Below, piece by piece: positions 26,153 to 35,254 of a stretch of 64,000 bases of DNA. The position numbers and the translations under genes were made by a program. The notes under the pieces were generated by a model, which was given only the letters and a program-made list of their open reading frames with translations, was not told where the DNA came from and did no database searches. Source of the stretch: JAUUZQ01 sp964538375 (GTDB lineage: Bacteria > Bacteroidota > Bacteroidia > Bacteroidales > GCA-2748055); contig CAZIFQ010000003.1 in the NCBI GenBank assembly GCA_964538375.1, positions 62,001-126,000 on the forward strand, in the 5' to 3' direction. Position 1 is the first letter of the stretch; every line of letters starts with the position of its first letter.

Positions 26153-27150
26153 TACTCTACTGCTTTATTTTCTTCGTCTTTTATACCTGGAGTGCTGTCC
26201 TTGCTCTCCTCTTCAATCTCCTCTTCAAAAAATGTATGTGTTTCATTTACAAAATGATAAGCATCATTCAGGTGTTGTTCCTTTTCCTTTCTTAATGGAT
26301 CTTCTTTTGCAAATTTCACCAGGTCAGCAAGTTGAAGAAGTGCTTCAAGCATATCATTCAAGTTGACACTTTCCTTGTTCACCATTTTAAATTCGTCCAT
26401 GATCTGAGCCGATGTTCTTTCCATTGCCTGCACGCCATACTGATCAGAAATATACCTGCGAATGATTTCTGTTAAGCGCGAATAATATTTTTTCGCCTGC
26501 TTACTTTCCATCAGTTTATCCTTTTTTAGCTTATCAAGGTCCCTTAAGGCAATTATATGTGCCGGTTCCCTGGGTTTTTGCTTAAATAATTCCGGATTCT
26601 TTTTCCGTTTGATCAAGAACCATATCAGCCAGGTAATAGCTGCCAATACAATTAATGTTCCTAAGCCAATCAGCACCCATGGCAATGCCTCTCTGAATGA
26701 AACCGGGGTATTTACTGGTGGCTTGATGGGTTTTATAGCCAGTGTTGTGTCTATTACCGGCGTGATTACAGTAAGCGCAATGGGAAGAGAGTATGCTGTA
26801 TCTTGTAAAAGTCCAAAACTATACTGAACCGTCATGGGAGGTACAACATTCAGTCCTTTCTCAAAACTGGTCACCAGGTATTTTGCGCTTATAAATTTAA
26901 TCTCTTCTTCGAAGCTGGTATCAACACTTATAAGATCGAGGATCTCGATTCCCTCGGTAATCGTATCATAGAAAACCGGAAAATCATATACTGTCTCTTT
27001 TCCTGTTTCCACGCTAAATTCATACATCAGTTGTTCACCGATGGCTATGCTGTCACAGCTCAGTTCACTCTTTACTGAAATCACTTCCTGGGCAAAGAGC
27101 GAAAAAGTGCAAGTCATTAAGACCGATATGATAAAAAACTTCACCCTCAT
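26152..27150 (-). CDS. DUF4381-like Bat operon membrane protein
   Basis: 332 residues: signal peptide (1-21), a periplasmic beta-rich domain (about 22-145), one membrane helix (about 157-181, VLIGLGTLIVLAAITWLIWFLI), and a helical cytoplasmic part. The latter includes ARDLDKLKKDKLMESKQAKK-like sequence, with YYSRLTEIIRRYISDQYG and a coiled coil. The single-span layout between the DUF58 and batA genes matches the DUF4381-type component found in this operon in other bacteria. It ends with a Glu-rich tail. The start abuts the DUF58 stop with no spacer. Confidence 0.72.
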   Translation of the reverse strand: MRVKFFIISVLMTCTFSLFAQEVISVKSELSCDSIAIGEQLMYEFSVETGKETVYDFPVFYDTITEGIEILDLISVDTSFEEEIKFISAKYLVTSFEKGLNVVPPMTVQYSFGLLQDTAYSLPIALTVITPVIDTTLAIKPIKPPVNTPVSFREALPWVLIGLGTLIVLAAITWLIWFLIKRKKNPELFKQKPREPAHIIALRDLDKLKKDKLMESKQAKKYYSRLTEIIRRYISDQYGVQAMERTSAQIMDEFKMVNKESVNLNDMLEALLQLADLVKFAKEDPLRKEKEQHLNDAYHFVNETHTFFEEEIEEESKDSTPGIKDEENKAVE

Positions 27151-28023
27151 CTACTGACCTCGTTTTTTAAATAGTTGTATTAATGGTTTTACATAATCAC
27201 TCCCGGTATCCATAGAGATGTTGTCGACACCGGACTTCTTAAAAATTTCATGCATCATCAAATGATGGCTGTTCCATTTCCTGCTGTATTCTTCACGAAC
27301 ACTTTTCCTGCTTGTATCCACCCATCTTTCCCGACCTGTTTCATTGTCTTTCACGCGTACCATCCCTATTTTCGGAAATTCCATTTCCCTCCGGTCGTAT
27401 ATATGAAGAGCTACAACATCGTGCTTATTATTAGCTATCTGCAATGATGTGGCATACCCGGCATCCATGAAATCAGAGATCAGGAATGCGGTACAGCGCT
27501 TCTTGATAGCATTGGTAAGGTACCTGAGACTTTCAGAGATATTTGTACCTGTGCTATCTGGTTTGAAATCGAGCAATTCTTTAATAATTCTGAGAATATG
27601 CTGCCTTCCCTTTTTGGGAGGAATAAATTTCTCAACTTTATCACTAAAAAGCATGACTCCAATTTTATCATTGTTGTCGATTGCAGAGAATGAAAGAACA
27701 GCTGCTATTTCTGTGATCAGCTCCCTTTTGAGCTGCTGAACAGATCCAAAATCACCGGAAGCACTGATATCTATCAACAGCATGACAGTTAATTCACGCT
27801 CTTCTTCAAAAATCTTTACATAGGGATGGTTGAACCTGGCAGTAACATTCCAATCGATAGATTTCACATCATCACCATACTGGTATTCTCTTACTTCAGA
27901 GAAAGTCATTCCTTTTCCCTTGAACGCACTATGGTACTGCCCTGCAAATACCTGCTGGGTCAATCCTCGGGACTTGATCTCAATTTTTCGGACTTTTTTA
28001 AGAAGATCTGTATTCTCTCTCAC
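27151..28023 (-). CDS. DUF58 protein of the MoxR/Bat operon
   Basis: About 290 residues when started at the GTG complementary to 28021-28023. The DUF58 core is clear: LLKKVRKIEIKSRGL, the invariant YQYGDDVKSIDWNVTAR, and a VWA-like fold with LLIDISASG. I choose the GTG because it overlaps the upstream TGA as GTGA and places the start at the family's usual position. An ATG 20 codons upstream (28083) would lie well inside the preceding gene and adds a non-conserved segment. It is cytoplasmic. MoxR/DUF58 pairs act in chaperone-like maturation of VWA proteins. Confidence 0.9.
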   Translation of the reverse strand: MRENTDLLKKVRKIEIKSRGLTQQVFAGQYHSAFKGKGMTFSEVREYQYGDDVKSIDWNVTARFNHPYVKIFEEERELTVMLLIDISASGDFGSVQQLKRELITEIAAVLSFSAIDNNDKIGVMLFSDKVEKFIPPKKGRQHILRIIKELLDFKPDSTGTNISESLRYLTNAIKKRCTAFLISDFMDAGYATSLQIANNKHDVVALHIYDRREMEFPKIGMVRVKDNETGRERWVDTSRKSVREEYSRKWNSHHLMMHEIFKKSGVDNISMDTGSDYVKPLIQLFKKRGQ

Positions 28024-28457
28024 TGCTTTTTGAATAATGATTTCTCTTGTTTTCTTTTCCTCTCTCGAATTGTGAAGTACCACTCTTCCTCCTTCATCTC
28101 AACATTGTAGGCAATATCATCTTTTTCATACTGCCAGTTGTTTTCCCCTAGCTTTTCGTACTTCTCATTCAGATCATCAAGAATGAAATCATATTCGGCA
28201 TAGTCACACACCATTTTGCTTGAAGTTGCAATATCGTTTTCGGAAAAATAGACAATTAGTGTAACTGTCTGGCTCCTGTTTACAAATTTCAGATAATTAA
28301 ATTGTTGCTTAACTATTGATTTATCTGGTGACAGGCTTCTGTGTTCTTTCTTAATAACGATATTTACTTCATCCTTATTCAGGTCAATCAATGACTGCGA
28401 TTTTCCCTGGATAATGGCCAGCATTACTAAACCGGATATGAGTATTCTCAATTTCAT
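28020..28457 (-). CDS. Small secreted protein inside the Bat operon
   Basis: 145 residues with a signal peptide (1-20, LVMLAIIQGKSQ). The mature part is short, mixed alpha/beta and very rich in charged residues, ending in a basic stretch (IRERKRKQEKSLFKKQ). I do not recognise a family. It lies 4 nt after moxR and overlaps the DUF58 GTG start by 4 nt, so it is translated with the operon. Similar small genes do occur between moxR and DUF58 in Bacteroidota. A role as a periplasmic accessory of the Bat system is inferred from position only. Confidence 0.75.
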   Translation of the reverse strand: MKLRILISGLVMLAIIQGKSQSLIDLNKDEVNIVIKKEHRSLSPDKSIVKQQFNYLKFVNRSQTVTLIVYFSENDIATSSKMVCDYAEYDFILDDLNEKYEKLGENNWQYEKDDIAYNVEMKEEEWYFTIRERKRKQEKSLFKKQ

Positions 28458-28461
28458 CAGT

Positions 28462-29457
28462 TTATGGTACCTCTACGTTATTAAGTATTTCAGAAATTAT
28501 ATTTTCAGTTGTAATATTTTCTGCTTCTGCTTCATACGTGAGGCCAATCCTGTGTCTGAGTACATCGTAGCAAACAGCTCTAACATCTTCAGGCACTACA
28601 TATCCCCTTCTCTTAATAAAAGCATACGCTTTTGCCGACTTCGCCAGGTTTATACTGGCCCTTGGGGATGCCCCGTACTGTATCATAGACATAAATTGTG
28701 CCAATCCGGCCTGGTCAGGATACCTTGTAGCAAAGACTATATCAAGAATGTAATTCTCGATTTTCTCATCCATATAGACATCTTTCACTACATCTCTCGC
28801 CTTCAAAATGTCCTCGGGCTTAAGAATGGCAGTTGGCTCCGGAAATTCTTTAGCGAGGTTTTCTCTCACAATTTGCCTTTCATCCTCTTTACCCGGATAA
28901 TCCACAATCACTTTCAGCATGAACCTGTCAACCTGTGCTTCAGGCAGAGGATAGGTTCCCTCCTGCTCAATGGGATTCTGCGTTGCCATTACTAAGAAAG
29001 GACGTTCCAGCTTAAAAGTCTCCTGTCCAATTGTAACTTGCTTCTCTTGCATTGCTTCAAGCAAAGCACTTTGAACTTTGGCAGGCGATCTGTTAATCTC
29101 ATCGGCAAGGATAAAATTAGCAAAAATTGGTCCTTTCTTAACAACAAATTCTTCTTTCTTCTGACTGTAGATCATTGTTCCGATTAGATCTGCCGGAAGC
29201 AGATCCGGGGTAAACTGGATTCTGCTGAATTTTGCCTGGATAGATTTTGCCAAAGTACTAATGGCAAGTGTTTTTGCCAGTCCGGGCACACCTTCAAGCA
29301 GGACATGTCCATCCGATAACAGTCCAATGAGCAATCGTTCAATCAAGTGTTTTTGTCCAACGATGACCTTCTTCATTTCTATGGTCAGCAGGTCCACAAA
29401 TTCACTCTCCTGTTTGATCCGTTCATTTAGCTCTTTGATATTCACTGTCTCACTCAT
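28462..29457 (-). CDS. moxR: MoxR-family AAA+ ATPase
   Basis: A 331-residue cytoplasmic ATPase. Walker A is the MoxR form GVPGLAKT, Walker B is FILADEINRSP, sensor 1 is VMATQNPIEQEGTYPLPEAQ, and the arginine region is DRFML. The C-terminal lid contains GASPRASINL. It is the first gene of the nine-gene Bat operon and has a good promoter 50 nt upstream. MoxR ATPases act as chaperones for partner VWA proteins, and here the partners would be the DUF58 protein, BatA and BatB. Confidence 0.95.
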   Translation of the reverse strand: MSETVNIKELNERIKQESEFVDLLTIEMKKVIVGQKHLIERLLIGLLSDGHVLLEGVPGLAKTLAISTLAKSIQAKFSRIQFTPDLLPADLIGTMIYSQKKEEFVVKKGPIFANFILADEINRSPAKVQSALLEAMQEKQVTIGQETFKLERPFLVMATQNPIEQEGTYPLPEAQVDRFMLKVIVDYPGKEDERQIVRENLAKEFPEPTAILKPEDILKARDVVKDVYMDEKIENYILDIVFATRYPDQAGLAQFMSMIQYGASPRASINLAKSAKAYAFIKRRGYVVPEDVRAVCYDVLRHRIGLTYEAEAENITTENIISEILNNVEVP

Positions 29458-29506
29458 AAATGAAATATTTAATTTTTATATTAATTTTCCTAAATAATAT
29501 GCGATA

Positions 29507-29536
29507 CAAAAATAGTCCAGCTGCTGTTAATTCAAG
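29507..29536 (-). promoter_or_regulatory. Promoter of the moxR-Bat operon
   Basis: On the minus strand CTTG (29533-29536), an 18-nt spacer, and TATTTTTG (29507-29514). This is close to the Bacteroidota consensus TTTG-N19-TAnnTTTG. The -7 box ends 49 nt before the moxR ATG. Confidence 0.6.
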
Positions 29537-29568
29537 CGTTCAGGGTGTTAAAAATTGTTAATCATTCC

Positions 29569-29576
29569 TATATTTG
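29569..29576 (+). promoter_or_regulatory. -7 box of truA, leaderless arrangement
   Basis: TATATTTG is followed by TTCTT and then the ATG at 29582, only 5 nt away. The upstream in-frame ATG at 29555 would precede the promoter box, so 29582 is the start. Confidence 0.55.
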
Positions 29577-29581
29577 TTCTT

Positions 29582-30316
29582 ATGGAGAGATATTTCATTC
29601 AATTGGCCTATGATGGCACGAATTACCATGGCTGGCAGGTTCAACCTAATGCACCAACGGTTCAGGAACAACTGGAAAAAGTTTTTAGCACCTTGTTGAA
29701 AGAAGAGATTAAGTTTACCGGGGCCGGGAGAACAGATACCGGGGTTCATGCTTCCTATTTTGTAGCTCATATTGATACAGCTAACGATGACCTCGAAACC
29801 AGTCCAGATTTTATATACAACGTGAATAAATTTCTGCCTGAAGATATCGTCATACATCGTATCACCAGGGTAAATCCGGATATGCATGCCAGGTTTTCAG
29901 CAAAATACAGGACATATCATTACCGCATCAACAGGTTTAAAGCACTATTTAACAGGGCGTATAATTACTACTATTATAAAGAACTTGACCTGGATCTTAT
30001 CAAGGAAGCATGTGAGATGCTTTTAGCATACACTGATTTCACCAGTTTCAGTAAGCTTCATACGGATGTGAAAACCAACAATTGCAAGATTGAGCATGCC
30101 ACGTGGGAAGCAACAGATGAATCTTACTTGTTTGAAATTAAGGCAGATCGTTTTTTAAGGAATATGGTGCGCTCCATTGTTGGTAGCTTACTTGATGTAG
30201 GCACAGGAAAAACCAGCATAGAGGAATTTCGCCACATCATTGAAGCAAAAGATCGCAGTCGCGCGGGTATGTCTGCACCTGCGCACGGTTTGTTCCTGGT
30301 AGATATAGGGTATTAG
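29582..30316 (+). CDS. truA: tRNA pseudouridine38-40 synthase
   Basis: Converts uridines 38-40 of the anticodon stem-loop to pseudouridine. The 244-residue protein starts MERYFIQLAYDGTNYHGWQ, as family members do, and holds the catalytic Asp52 in AGRTDTGVHA. Other landmarks are RTYHYRI, FTSFSKL and FLRNMVRSIVG. Length is normal. It is divergent from the Bat operon and convergent with the thioesterase gene. Single-gene transcript. Confidence 0.96.
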   Translation: MERYFIQLAYDGTNYHGWQVQPNAPTVQEQLEKVFSTLLKEEIKFTGAGRTDTGVHASYFVAHIDTANDDLETSPDFIYNVNKFLPEDIVIHRITRVNPDMHARFSAKYRTYHYRINRFKALFNRAYNYYYYKELDLDLIKEACEMLLAYTDFTSFSKLHTDVKTNNCKIEHATWEATDESYLFEIKADRFLRNMVRSIVGSLLDVGTGKTSIEEFRHIIEAKDRSRAGMSAPAHGLFLVDIGY

Positions 30317-30341
30317 GGTATACTATAAGTCGGTGGATGTT

Positions 30342-31070
30342 TTACCTGAAACGGATGCGAGACCTTACGCATTCTTTACCTGTTTCAATATTTACTGCAT
30401 TTACCATGAACATTTGATCTGATCCGGAACAATTGAGTTGAATCTCTTCACCATATTTAGCTTCATGCAAAAAATTTATTTCTAATTCCACAAGTTCATG
30501 ATTCAGATGTGTTTCTAAAGGGATTGCATCCATGCACCATTCCATGTATTTCACATTGTTAACATGACCCACTATATCCAGGTCAGCAAATGCCACGGTT
30601 TTTTTGTAAGCTTCTGAGAGTTCAGGGAACATTTCCAGCTTTTCAGATTTTGCATCGAAGACTGAATCTTCCCTTGTCTCTAATTCCATAATATCCTTGG
30701 TGATTCTTGTTATCCTGTGCGTATTCATGTCAATTATCAGCCAGTAGCTTGTAGCATTTCCAATAACTTCGCCTTTTTCATTTGTAATTTTAAAATCCCT
30801 TAGCACGAATAATCTGTCAACGCTCCTGGGCCAGGTTTCAATGGTAATTACATCATCCCAACCAGGTAGATGATGCATTTTCAGATGCAGGCGGGATAAT
30901 ACCCAGGCATGATTTTCTTTTTTCAGGTCATGAAAACCCAAATTCAATCTTTTTCCATGCTGATAGGCCATTTCCTGTAGATAGTTTGCAAGAGATGTTA
31001 ATCTTGCTGAGGCATTTGGATTAAGATCAAAGGAGGAAATTTGAAAGGACTGTGTATATGTATTTAGCAT
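30342..31070 (-). CDS. Acyl-ACP thioesterase (FatA/FatB-like)
   Basis: A 242-residue double hot-dog protein that would release fatty acids from acyl carrier protein. Each half has a hot-dog helix, the first at about 25-45 (LANYLQEMAYQHG). The second half has DIVGHVNNVKYMEW, which includes the His/Asn active-site region of this family. I take the ATG at 31070, one nt after the aroE stop. A longer frame reaching 31151 would lie inside aroE. The 1-nt spacing suggests translational coupling with aroE. Confidence 0.85.
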   Translation of the reverse strand: MLNTYTQSFQISSFDLNPNASARLTSLANYLQEMAYQHGKRLNLGFHDLKKENHAWVLSRLHLKMHHLPGWDDVITIETWPRSVDRLFVLRDFKITNEKGEVIGNATSYWLIIDMNTHRITRITKDIMELETREDSVFDAKSEKLEMFPELSEAYKKTVAFADLDIVGHVNNVKYMEWCMDAIPLETHLNHELVELEINFLHEAKYGEEIQLNCSGSDQMFMVNAVNIETGKECVRSRIRFR

Positions 31071-31071
31071 T

Positions 31072-31821
31072 TTATTTATTTCTATTCCAGATATCCCACG
31101 AAGCTTCCGCCTGGTAAATAAGCATGTCATAACCGTTAACGGTTTTTGCATTTTGCTTCTTCCCTTTCTTTAAGAAGAGGGTTTCTTCCGGATTGTAAAC
31201 CAGGTCAAACAGCAAATGCTTATCGTTTAGGTATTTATAGGGTATATCGGGCGATTGATCGACATTGGGATACATCCCAAGTGGTGTGGTGTTTACTACC
31301 AGGGAGACTGAATCCAGGAGTTCTTTAGTTAATTCATTGTAGGAGATAGCCCCTTGTTTTCCAGAACTGCTGACAAGTATGATTTTAGTATTTAACTCTT
31401 CCAATACATATCTTACTGCTTTTGAAGATCCTCCCGTACCAAGTACAATCGCTCTTTGGGGTGATTCTTTGATGTTTTCTTTTAATGATCGTCTGAAGCC
31501 GGTAACATCAGTATTATGTCCCACGAGTGCAGTATTTGCGGACTTCTTGCAATAGCAAATGGTGTTTACCGCCTTGATTTCTCTTGCAGCATCGCTAAGT
31601 GCATCGAGATGTTTAATGATACTCTCTTTATAAGGTATGGTAACATTAAAACCACGTATCAAAGAGTCTCCCTTGCAAAGCGCAACAAAATCATCTACTT
31701 TTTCCAGTGGAAAGTTCAGATATTCAACATCTTCAATTTTCTCTTTCCTGAATTTCTCCATGAAATAAGTTTTTGAAAAACTATAATTGAGAGGGTAGCC
31801 GATTAATCCATATTTACGCAT
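31072..31821 (-). CDS. aroE: Shikimate dehydrogenase
   Basis: Reduces 3-dehydroshikimate to shikimate with NADPH in aromatic amino-acid synthesis. In 249 residues the shikimate-binding serines lie in NYSFSK (12-17), catalytic Lys65 in FNVTIPYKES, and Asp105 in GHNTDVTGF. The nucleotide-binding loop is VLGTGGSSKAV. Length is slightly short but complete. It is cytoplasmic, and located in a minus-strand cluster with DUF368, phosphosulfolactate synthase and TPR genes upstream, and the thioesterase immediately downstream. Confidence 0.95.
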   Translation of the reverse strand: MRKYGLIGYPLNYSFSKTYFMEKFRKEKIEDVEYLNFPLEKVDDFVALCKGDSLIRGFNVTIPYKESIIKHLDALSDAAREIKAVNTICYCKKSANTALVGHNTDVTGFRRSLKENIKESPQRAIVLGTGGSSKAVRYVLEELNTKIILVSSSGKQGAISYNELTKELLDSVSLVVNTTPLGMYPNVDQSPDIPYKYLNDKHLLFDLVYNPEETLFLKKGKKQNAKTVNGYDMLIYQAEASWDIWNRNK

Positions 31822-31892
31822 GATATTATGAGCTTTTTAGAAGATAATTGACCAATAAACTATTAATAGTTCAGAAAAGCAAACGATTAATT

Positions 31893-32819
31893 CTAATCTG
31901 CACTTTTTGGCTTGTTCAGCACTAATTCAACCAGGACAATAAGCCCGGCACCAATCAACATAAACAATATACCGCCCCAGAAGTGATGATCACCGTTACT
32001 TAATTGAGGAAGTATATTTTTTTCCAGCAGGGGCTTAATCTCATCATTAATAACAATTGTTTCTACTGTTTCTTTCCAGGGCCATATTTTATTGAGAGAA
32101 CCAATCATAAAGCCAGAGAGGACAGCAATAGTTATATTGTGGTATTTTACAAATAACCAGGACAGTAGTTTCGCAAAACTTATCAGTCCAATTACAGCTC
32201 CTGCACCAAGAAGCAGCAGATCTGTGACATCCACATTATTCACTGCCTCAAGGGCAAATTCATACTTTCCCAGCAGTAAAAGAATAAAGCTGCCGGAAAT
32301 TCCCGGCAGTATCATAGCGCAGCTTCCAAGAGCTCCTGACAAGATAATAAACCATGCTTCATCGGGAGTTTGAGCAGGTGTTACACTGGTAACATAGAAA
32401 GCGGCTCCAATTCCTGTAACCAATGCTACGAGCACCGGGTAGTCCCAGTTTTTAACCTTCCTGGCCACAACATACGATGAAACCAATATCAAGCCAAAGA
32501 AAAAGGACCATATAAGCACAGGATATTCATGTAATAAATATTCTAATAAACGTGCAAGAGAGACTACAGATATGAAAATACCCCCGAAAACTGCTACGAG
32601 GAAAGTCCCATTGATATGTTTCCAGAATGAACGCCATTTTCCGGTAAAAAACAGTTTTATGGCTTGCAGGTCAAACGATTTAATTGAATGAATCAATTCT
32701 TCATAAATACCTGTTATAAAAGCGATTGTACCTCCGGAAACTCCGGGGATTACATCTGCAGCACCCATGCCCATACCTTTAGAAAGGATGAGTAAATATT
32801 TTTTGAGATTCTCTTTCAA
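31893..32819 (-). CDS. DUF368 polytopic membrane protein
   Basis: 308 residues with about eight to nine membrane helices. The family's signature occurs twice: ADVIPGVSGGT near residue 22 and MILPGISGSF near residue 170. This shows an internal duplication with two re-entrant-like PGxSG loops, as in the DedA/DUF368 group of lipid transporters. DUF368 members have been linked to undecaprenyl-phosphate recycling (the PopT type). That role is plausible here but not provable from sequence. The cluster position with aroE and ComA is shared, to my memory, by other Bacteroidota. Confidence 0.88.
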   Translation of the reverse strand: MKENLKKYLLILSKGMGMGAADVIPGVSGGTIAFITGIYEELIHSIKSFDLQAIKLFFTGKWRSFWKHINGTFLVAVFGGIFISVVSLARLLEYLLHEYPVLIWSFFFGLILVSSYVVARKVKNWDYPVLVALVTGIGAAFYVTSVTPAQTPDEAWFIILSGALGSCAMILPGISGSFILLLLGKYEFALEAVNNVDVTDLLLLGAGAVIGLISFAKLLSWLFVKYHNITIAVLSGFMIGSLNKIWPWKETVETIVINDEIKPLLEKNILPQLSNGDHHFWGGILFMLIGAGLIVLVELVLNKPKSAD

Positions 32820-32846
32820 AGCAATGAAAATATTAAATGATGTAGT

Positions 32847-33629
32847 TTAGGGTTTTCTTTTCAGTGCTTCTTCCGGCAGGCTATCAAAGAAAGTATCTCC
32901 CCTCAAACCCAGGCGCAGCGCTTCGAGTGATACTACTTCATTTGGAGCAATATTTCCCAGGTTTACATTGGCGCCTACCATTTTAATAAACATAACTTGC
33001 TGAGTTTTAATGGGAGCTTCCCACAACACATCTTCAACAGATATCTCTTTCATGATATCATCAATCAATTCCTTGTTAGCAGATCCGTCGGAGTTATATA
33101 TTCCTATAGTGCCGGATTCCCTTGCTTCAGCAATAACTTTCCAGGCACCAGCTTCCAGTTCAGCTTTCATGTTTTTCACCCATGTCTCGTTGGGGATAAT
33201 AAGGCCTTTAACTTTAGTTCCAACTTCAGACAGGACTTTTTTTGATTTAGCCAGGTCAATGATGTATTCAATTTTCTCGTTCGGATCTATTATCATGGAA
33301 CCATCTGAGACTTCAACGGTTTCTATTCCATATTTATCCACCATGCGTTTATAATCGTCAACCTTATTTCTAATGGCAAACATCTCAAAGAGTGTGCCTC
33401 CAAAATAGGGTTCAATACCACCCTCGCGGTAAACTTTTATCTTTTCAGATAAGTTTTTTGTAATCAGCGCTGTTCCAAATCCAAATTTTACCAGGTCTGT
33501 AAAGTCATTACTTGAATCAACGAAATTTTCCGCTTCTTTCAAGCTTAATCCTTTATCCATCATCATGGTAAGGCCATTCTCCCTGTTTTTTGTTGTTCTT
33601 TCCGGGATATGTGATACATCGAAATTCAT
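32847..33629 (-). CDS. Phosphosulfolactate synthase (ComA family)
   Basis: A 260-residue TIM-barrel protein matching ComA, which adds sulfite to phosphoenolpyruvate to form phosphosulfolactate. Landmarks are KFGFGTALI, EGGIEPYFGGTLFE, VEVSDGSM and VLWEAPIKTQQVMFI. In methanogens this starts coenzyme M synthesis. In spore-formers a related enzyme makes sulfolactate. Bacteroidota have neither, so the product may feed sulfonate metabolism or sulfonolipids; this is inference. It sits 11 nt after the TPR gene. Confidence 0.85.
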   Translation of the reverse strand: MNFDVSHIPERTTKNRENGLTMMMDKGLSLKEAENFVDSSNDFTDLVKFGFGTALITKNLSEKIKVYREGGIEPYFGGTLFEMFAIRNKVDDYKRMVDKYGIETVEVSDGSMIIDPNEKIEYIIDLAKSKKVLSEVGTKVKGLIIPNETWVKNMKAELEAGAWKVIAEARESGTIGIYNSDGSANKELIDDIMKEISVEDVLWEAPIKTQQVMFIKMVGANVNLGNIAPNEVVSLEALRLGLRGDTFFDSLPEEALKRKP

Positions 33630-33640
33630 AGCAAATATTT

Positions 33641-35053
33641 TTAGTGTTTATATTGTAAAATAAGTTTCTTAACCGCGGTGTTTTGCAAATCGGAAGGAAT
33701 ATAATATTCGAATTCGGAATACGCCCTGTGGTTATTTTTCAGTGCACTTTCGAGGAATCTCAAACACAGTGAAAGAGCGTCGAGTTTATAATGGCAGATT
33801 GCCAGCCGGGCATTTATACTATCATCATCAGGAAACTCGGTATATGCTTCCCTGAGAAGATCTAATGAAATATCGAAATCACCTTCCTTCATTGTCAATG
33901 ACGTCAATGCGAGCCAGGCCTCTTTATCTGTATTGTCAAGTTTCGTGATATGGCGGTAACATTTGATGGCCTCACCAGATTTTCCGTCTTCTTCATACAC
34001 ATAACCGAGATTCAACCAGTAATCCAGGTTCTGTCCATCAAAATCAAGTGCCTTTAATATATAGGTAATCGCCTGTTTGAATTCACTTTTTTGATAATAT
34101 ATCATACCTGCACCAAACCATCCTTCCGGTTCTGTATTGTCAACTTCAATTACTTTCTGATAGGATGCCAGGGCATCATCATAGTTTTCAATCTGCTCAT
34201 AGCAGTCGCCCAGGAAAGAGTATGCTTGTGTGCTCGTTGGCTCTATTTCAATAAATTCTTTAAACGATTCTATCGCTTTGTCGAAACGACTCATACTCGC
34301 CCATACATTTGCTTTATTGAAATAAGCAGAAGCATAGTCAGGATTTAATGCGATGGAATATTCATAGGCATCGATTGCCTTTTCCGGATGATCGGTTTTA
34401 AAAAAAACAACACCCAGGTTATACCATACATTTTCAGAGAAAGGATCATAGTCCAGGTATTGTTCATAAAATGAAATGCTTTCTTCAAACTTATCCTCTC
34501 TCTCATGAAAATATCCCAGGTCATACAGCACAGATAAATTGTCAGGATATAATTTATAGGCCTGCTCCAGGTATTTTATAGCCAATCGAAAATTACGTGC
34601 ATTTTCGAATGCGATGGCAATATTCTGTAGTGCTTCAAAAATATCTTCAGTGGCAATGGAGAGCGCATGGTCAAAACTTTTTTCCGCTTCATGCATCTTA
34701 CCTGACTGGCATAGTGCTGTTCCGTATAAGAAATGGAATTCAGAATTAGAATGCTCCCAGCCAGGAATCTCATCAAGTACTTTAAGGGCTTTTTTTGCAT
34801 GCCCCTGTTCCATGAAAATGTGTACAACTTTGTACTTGATCTCAACTGATGCCGGGTGCTGGGCAAAACCCAATTGAGCAGCTTCTGTAGCAGCTTCAAA
34901 TTGCATATCGTCAAGAAAGTAGTCGATAATCTGCTCAAATTCCTCTACATCAAAAAAGACAGATTTAGTATCCTTTTTCATCTTCTCATATTTCTGCAGG
35001 AGTAGCAGAAAATCCTCATTTTCGAAAATTGGCTCTCTGTTTTCGCTCATCAA
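33641..35053 (-). CDS. Tetratricopeptide-repeat protein
   Basis: 470 residues with no signal peptide or membrane helix. At least ten TPR units run from about 35 to 440. The clearest show the G-Y/F-A-P pattern, for example VWYNLGVVFFKTDHPEKAIDAYEYS is one (residues split here only by reading), then AYFNKANVWASMSRFDKAIE. The N-terminus (EDFLLLLQKYEKMKK) is helical and acidic. It is a cytoplasmic scaffold and its partner is unknown. It is the first gene of the cluster TPR-ComA-DUF368-aroE-thioesterase, so it may be co-regulated with them. A second Met directly after the first makes the start uncertain by one codon. Confidence 0.85.
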   Translation of the reverse strand: MMSENREPIFENEDFLLLLQKYEKMKKDTKSVFFDVEEFEQIIDYFLDDMQFEAATEAAQLGFAQHPASVEIKYKVVHIFMEQGHAKKALKVLDEIPGWEHSNSEFHFLYGTALCQSGKMHEAEKSFDHALSIATEDIFEALQNIAIAFENARNFRLAIKYLEQAYKLYPDNLSVLYDLGYFHEREDKFEESISFYEQYLDYDPFSENVWYNLGVVFFKTDHPEKAIDAYEYSIALNPDYASAYFNKANVWASMSRFDKAIESFKEFIEIEPTSTQAYSFLGDCYEQIENYDDALASYQKVIEVDNTEPEGWFGAGMIYYQKSEFKQAITYILKALDFDGQNLDYWLNLGYVYEEDGKSGEAIKCYRHITKLDNTDKEAWLALTSLTMKEGDFDISLDLLREAYTEFPDDDSINARLAICHYKLDALSLCLRFLESALKNNHRAYSEFEYYIPSDLQNTAVKKLILQYKH

Positions 35054-35254
35054 TCATCTGTTTGAAAGGACAAAGATAAGAGATATAAGTAAAAAGTATA
35101 AAGGAAAAAGGAAAAAGAGGGAAGGAAAATGAGCTTGGTGGTTTGGTTCCGATAAGCGAAAGTGAAATTCGGGATAAAAAGGTGTACAGTTGATCCGGCC
35201 CACCTCTTGTTACTAAATAAGCCGGACTCCTGCACACCTTCTGGGAGGATCTAT

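Noticed and set aside
27151..28083. ATG start of the DUF58 gene at 28083
   Set aside because: It lies 60 nt inside the preceding gene and adds residues not seen in the family. The GTG at 28023 gives the usual start and a GTGA overlap.
28414..28995. Plus-strand frame of 193 codons opposite moxR
   Set aside because: Fully antisense to a gene with all AAA+ motifs. It lacks a promoter and has no recognisable domain.
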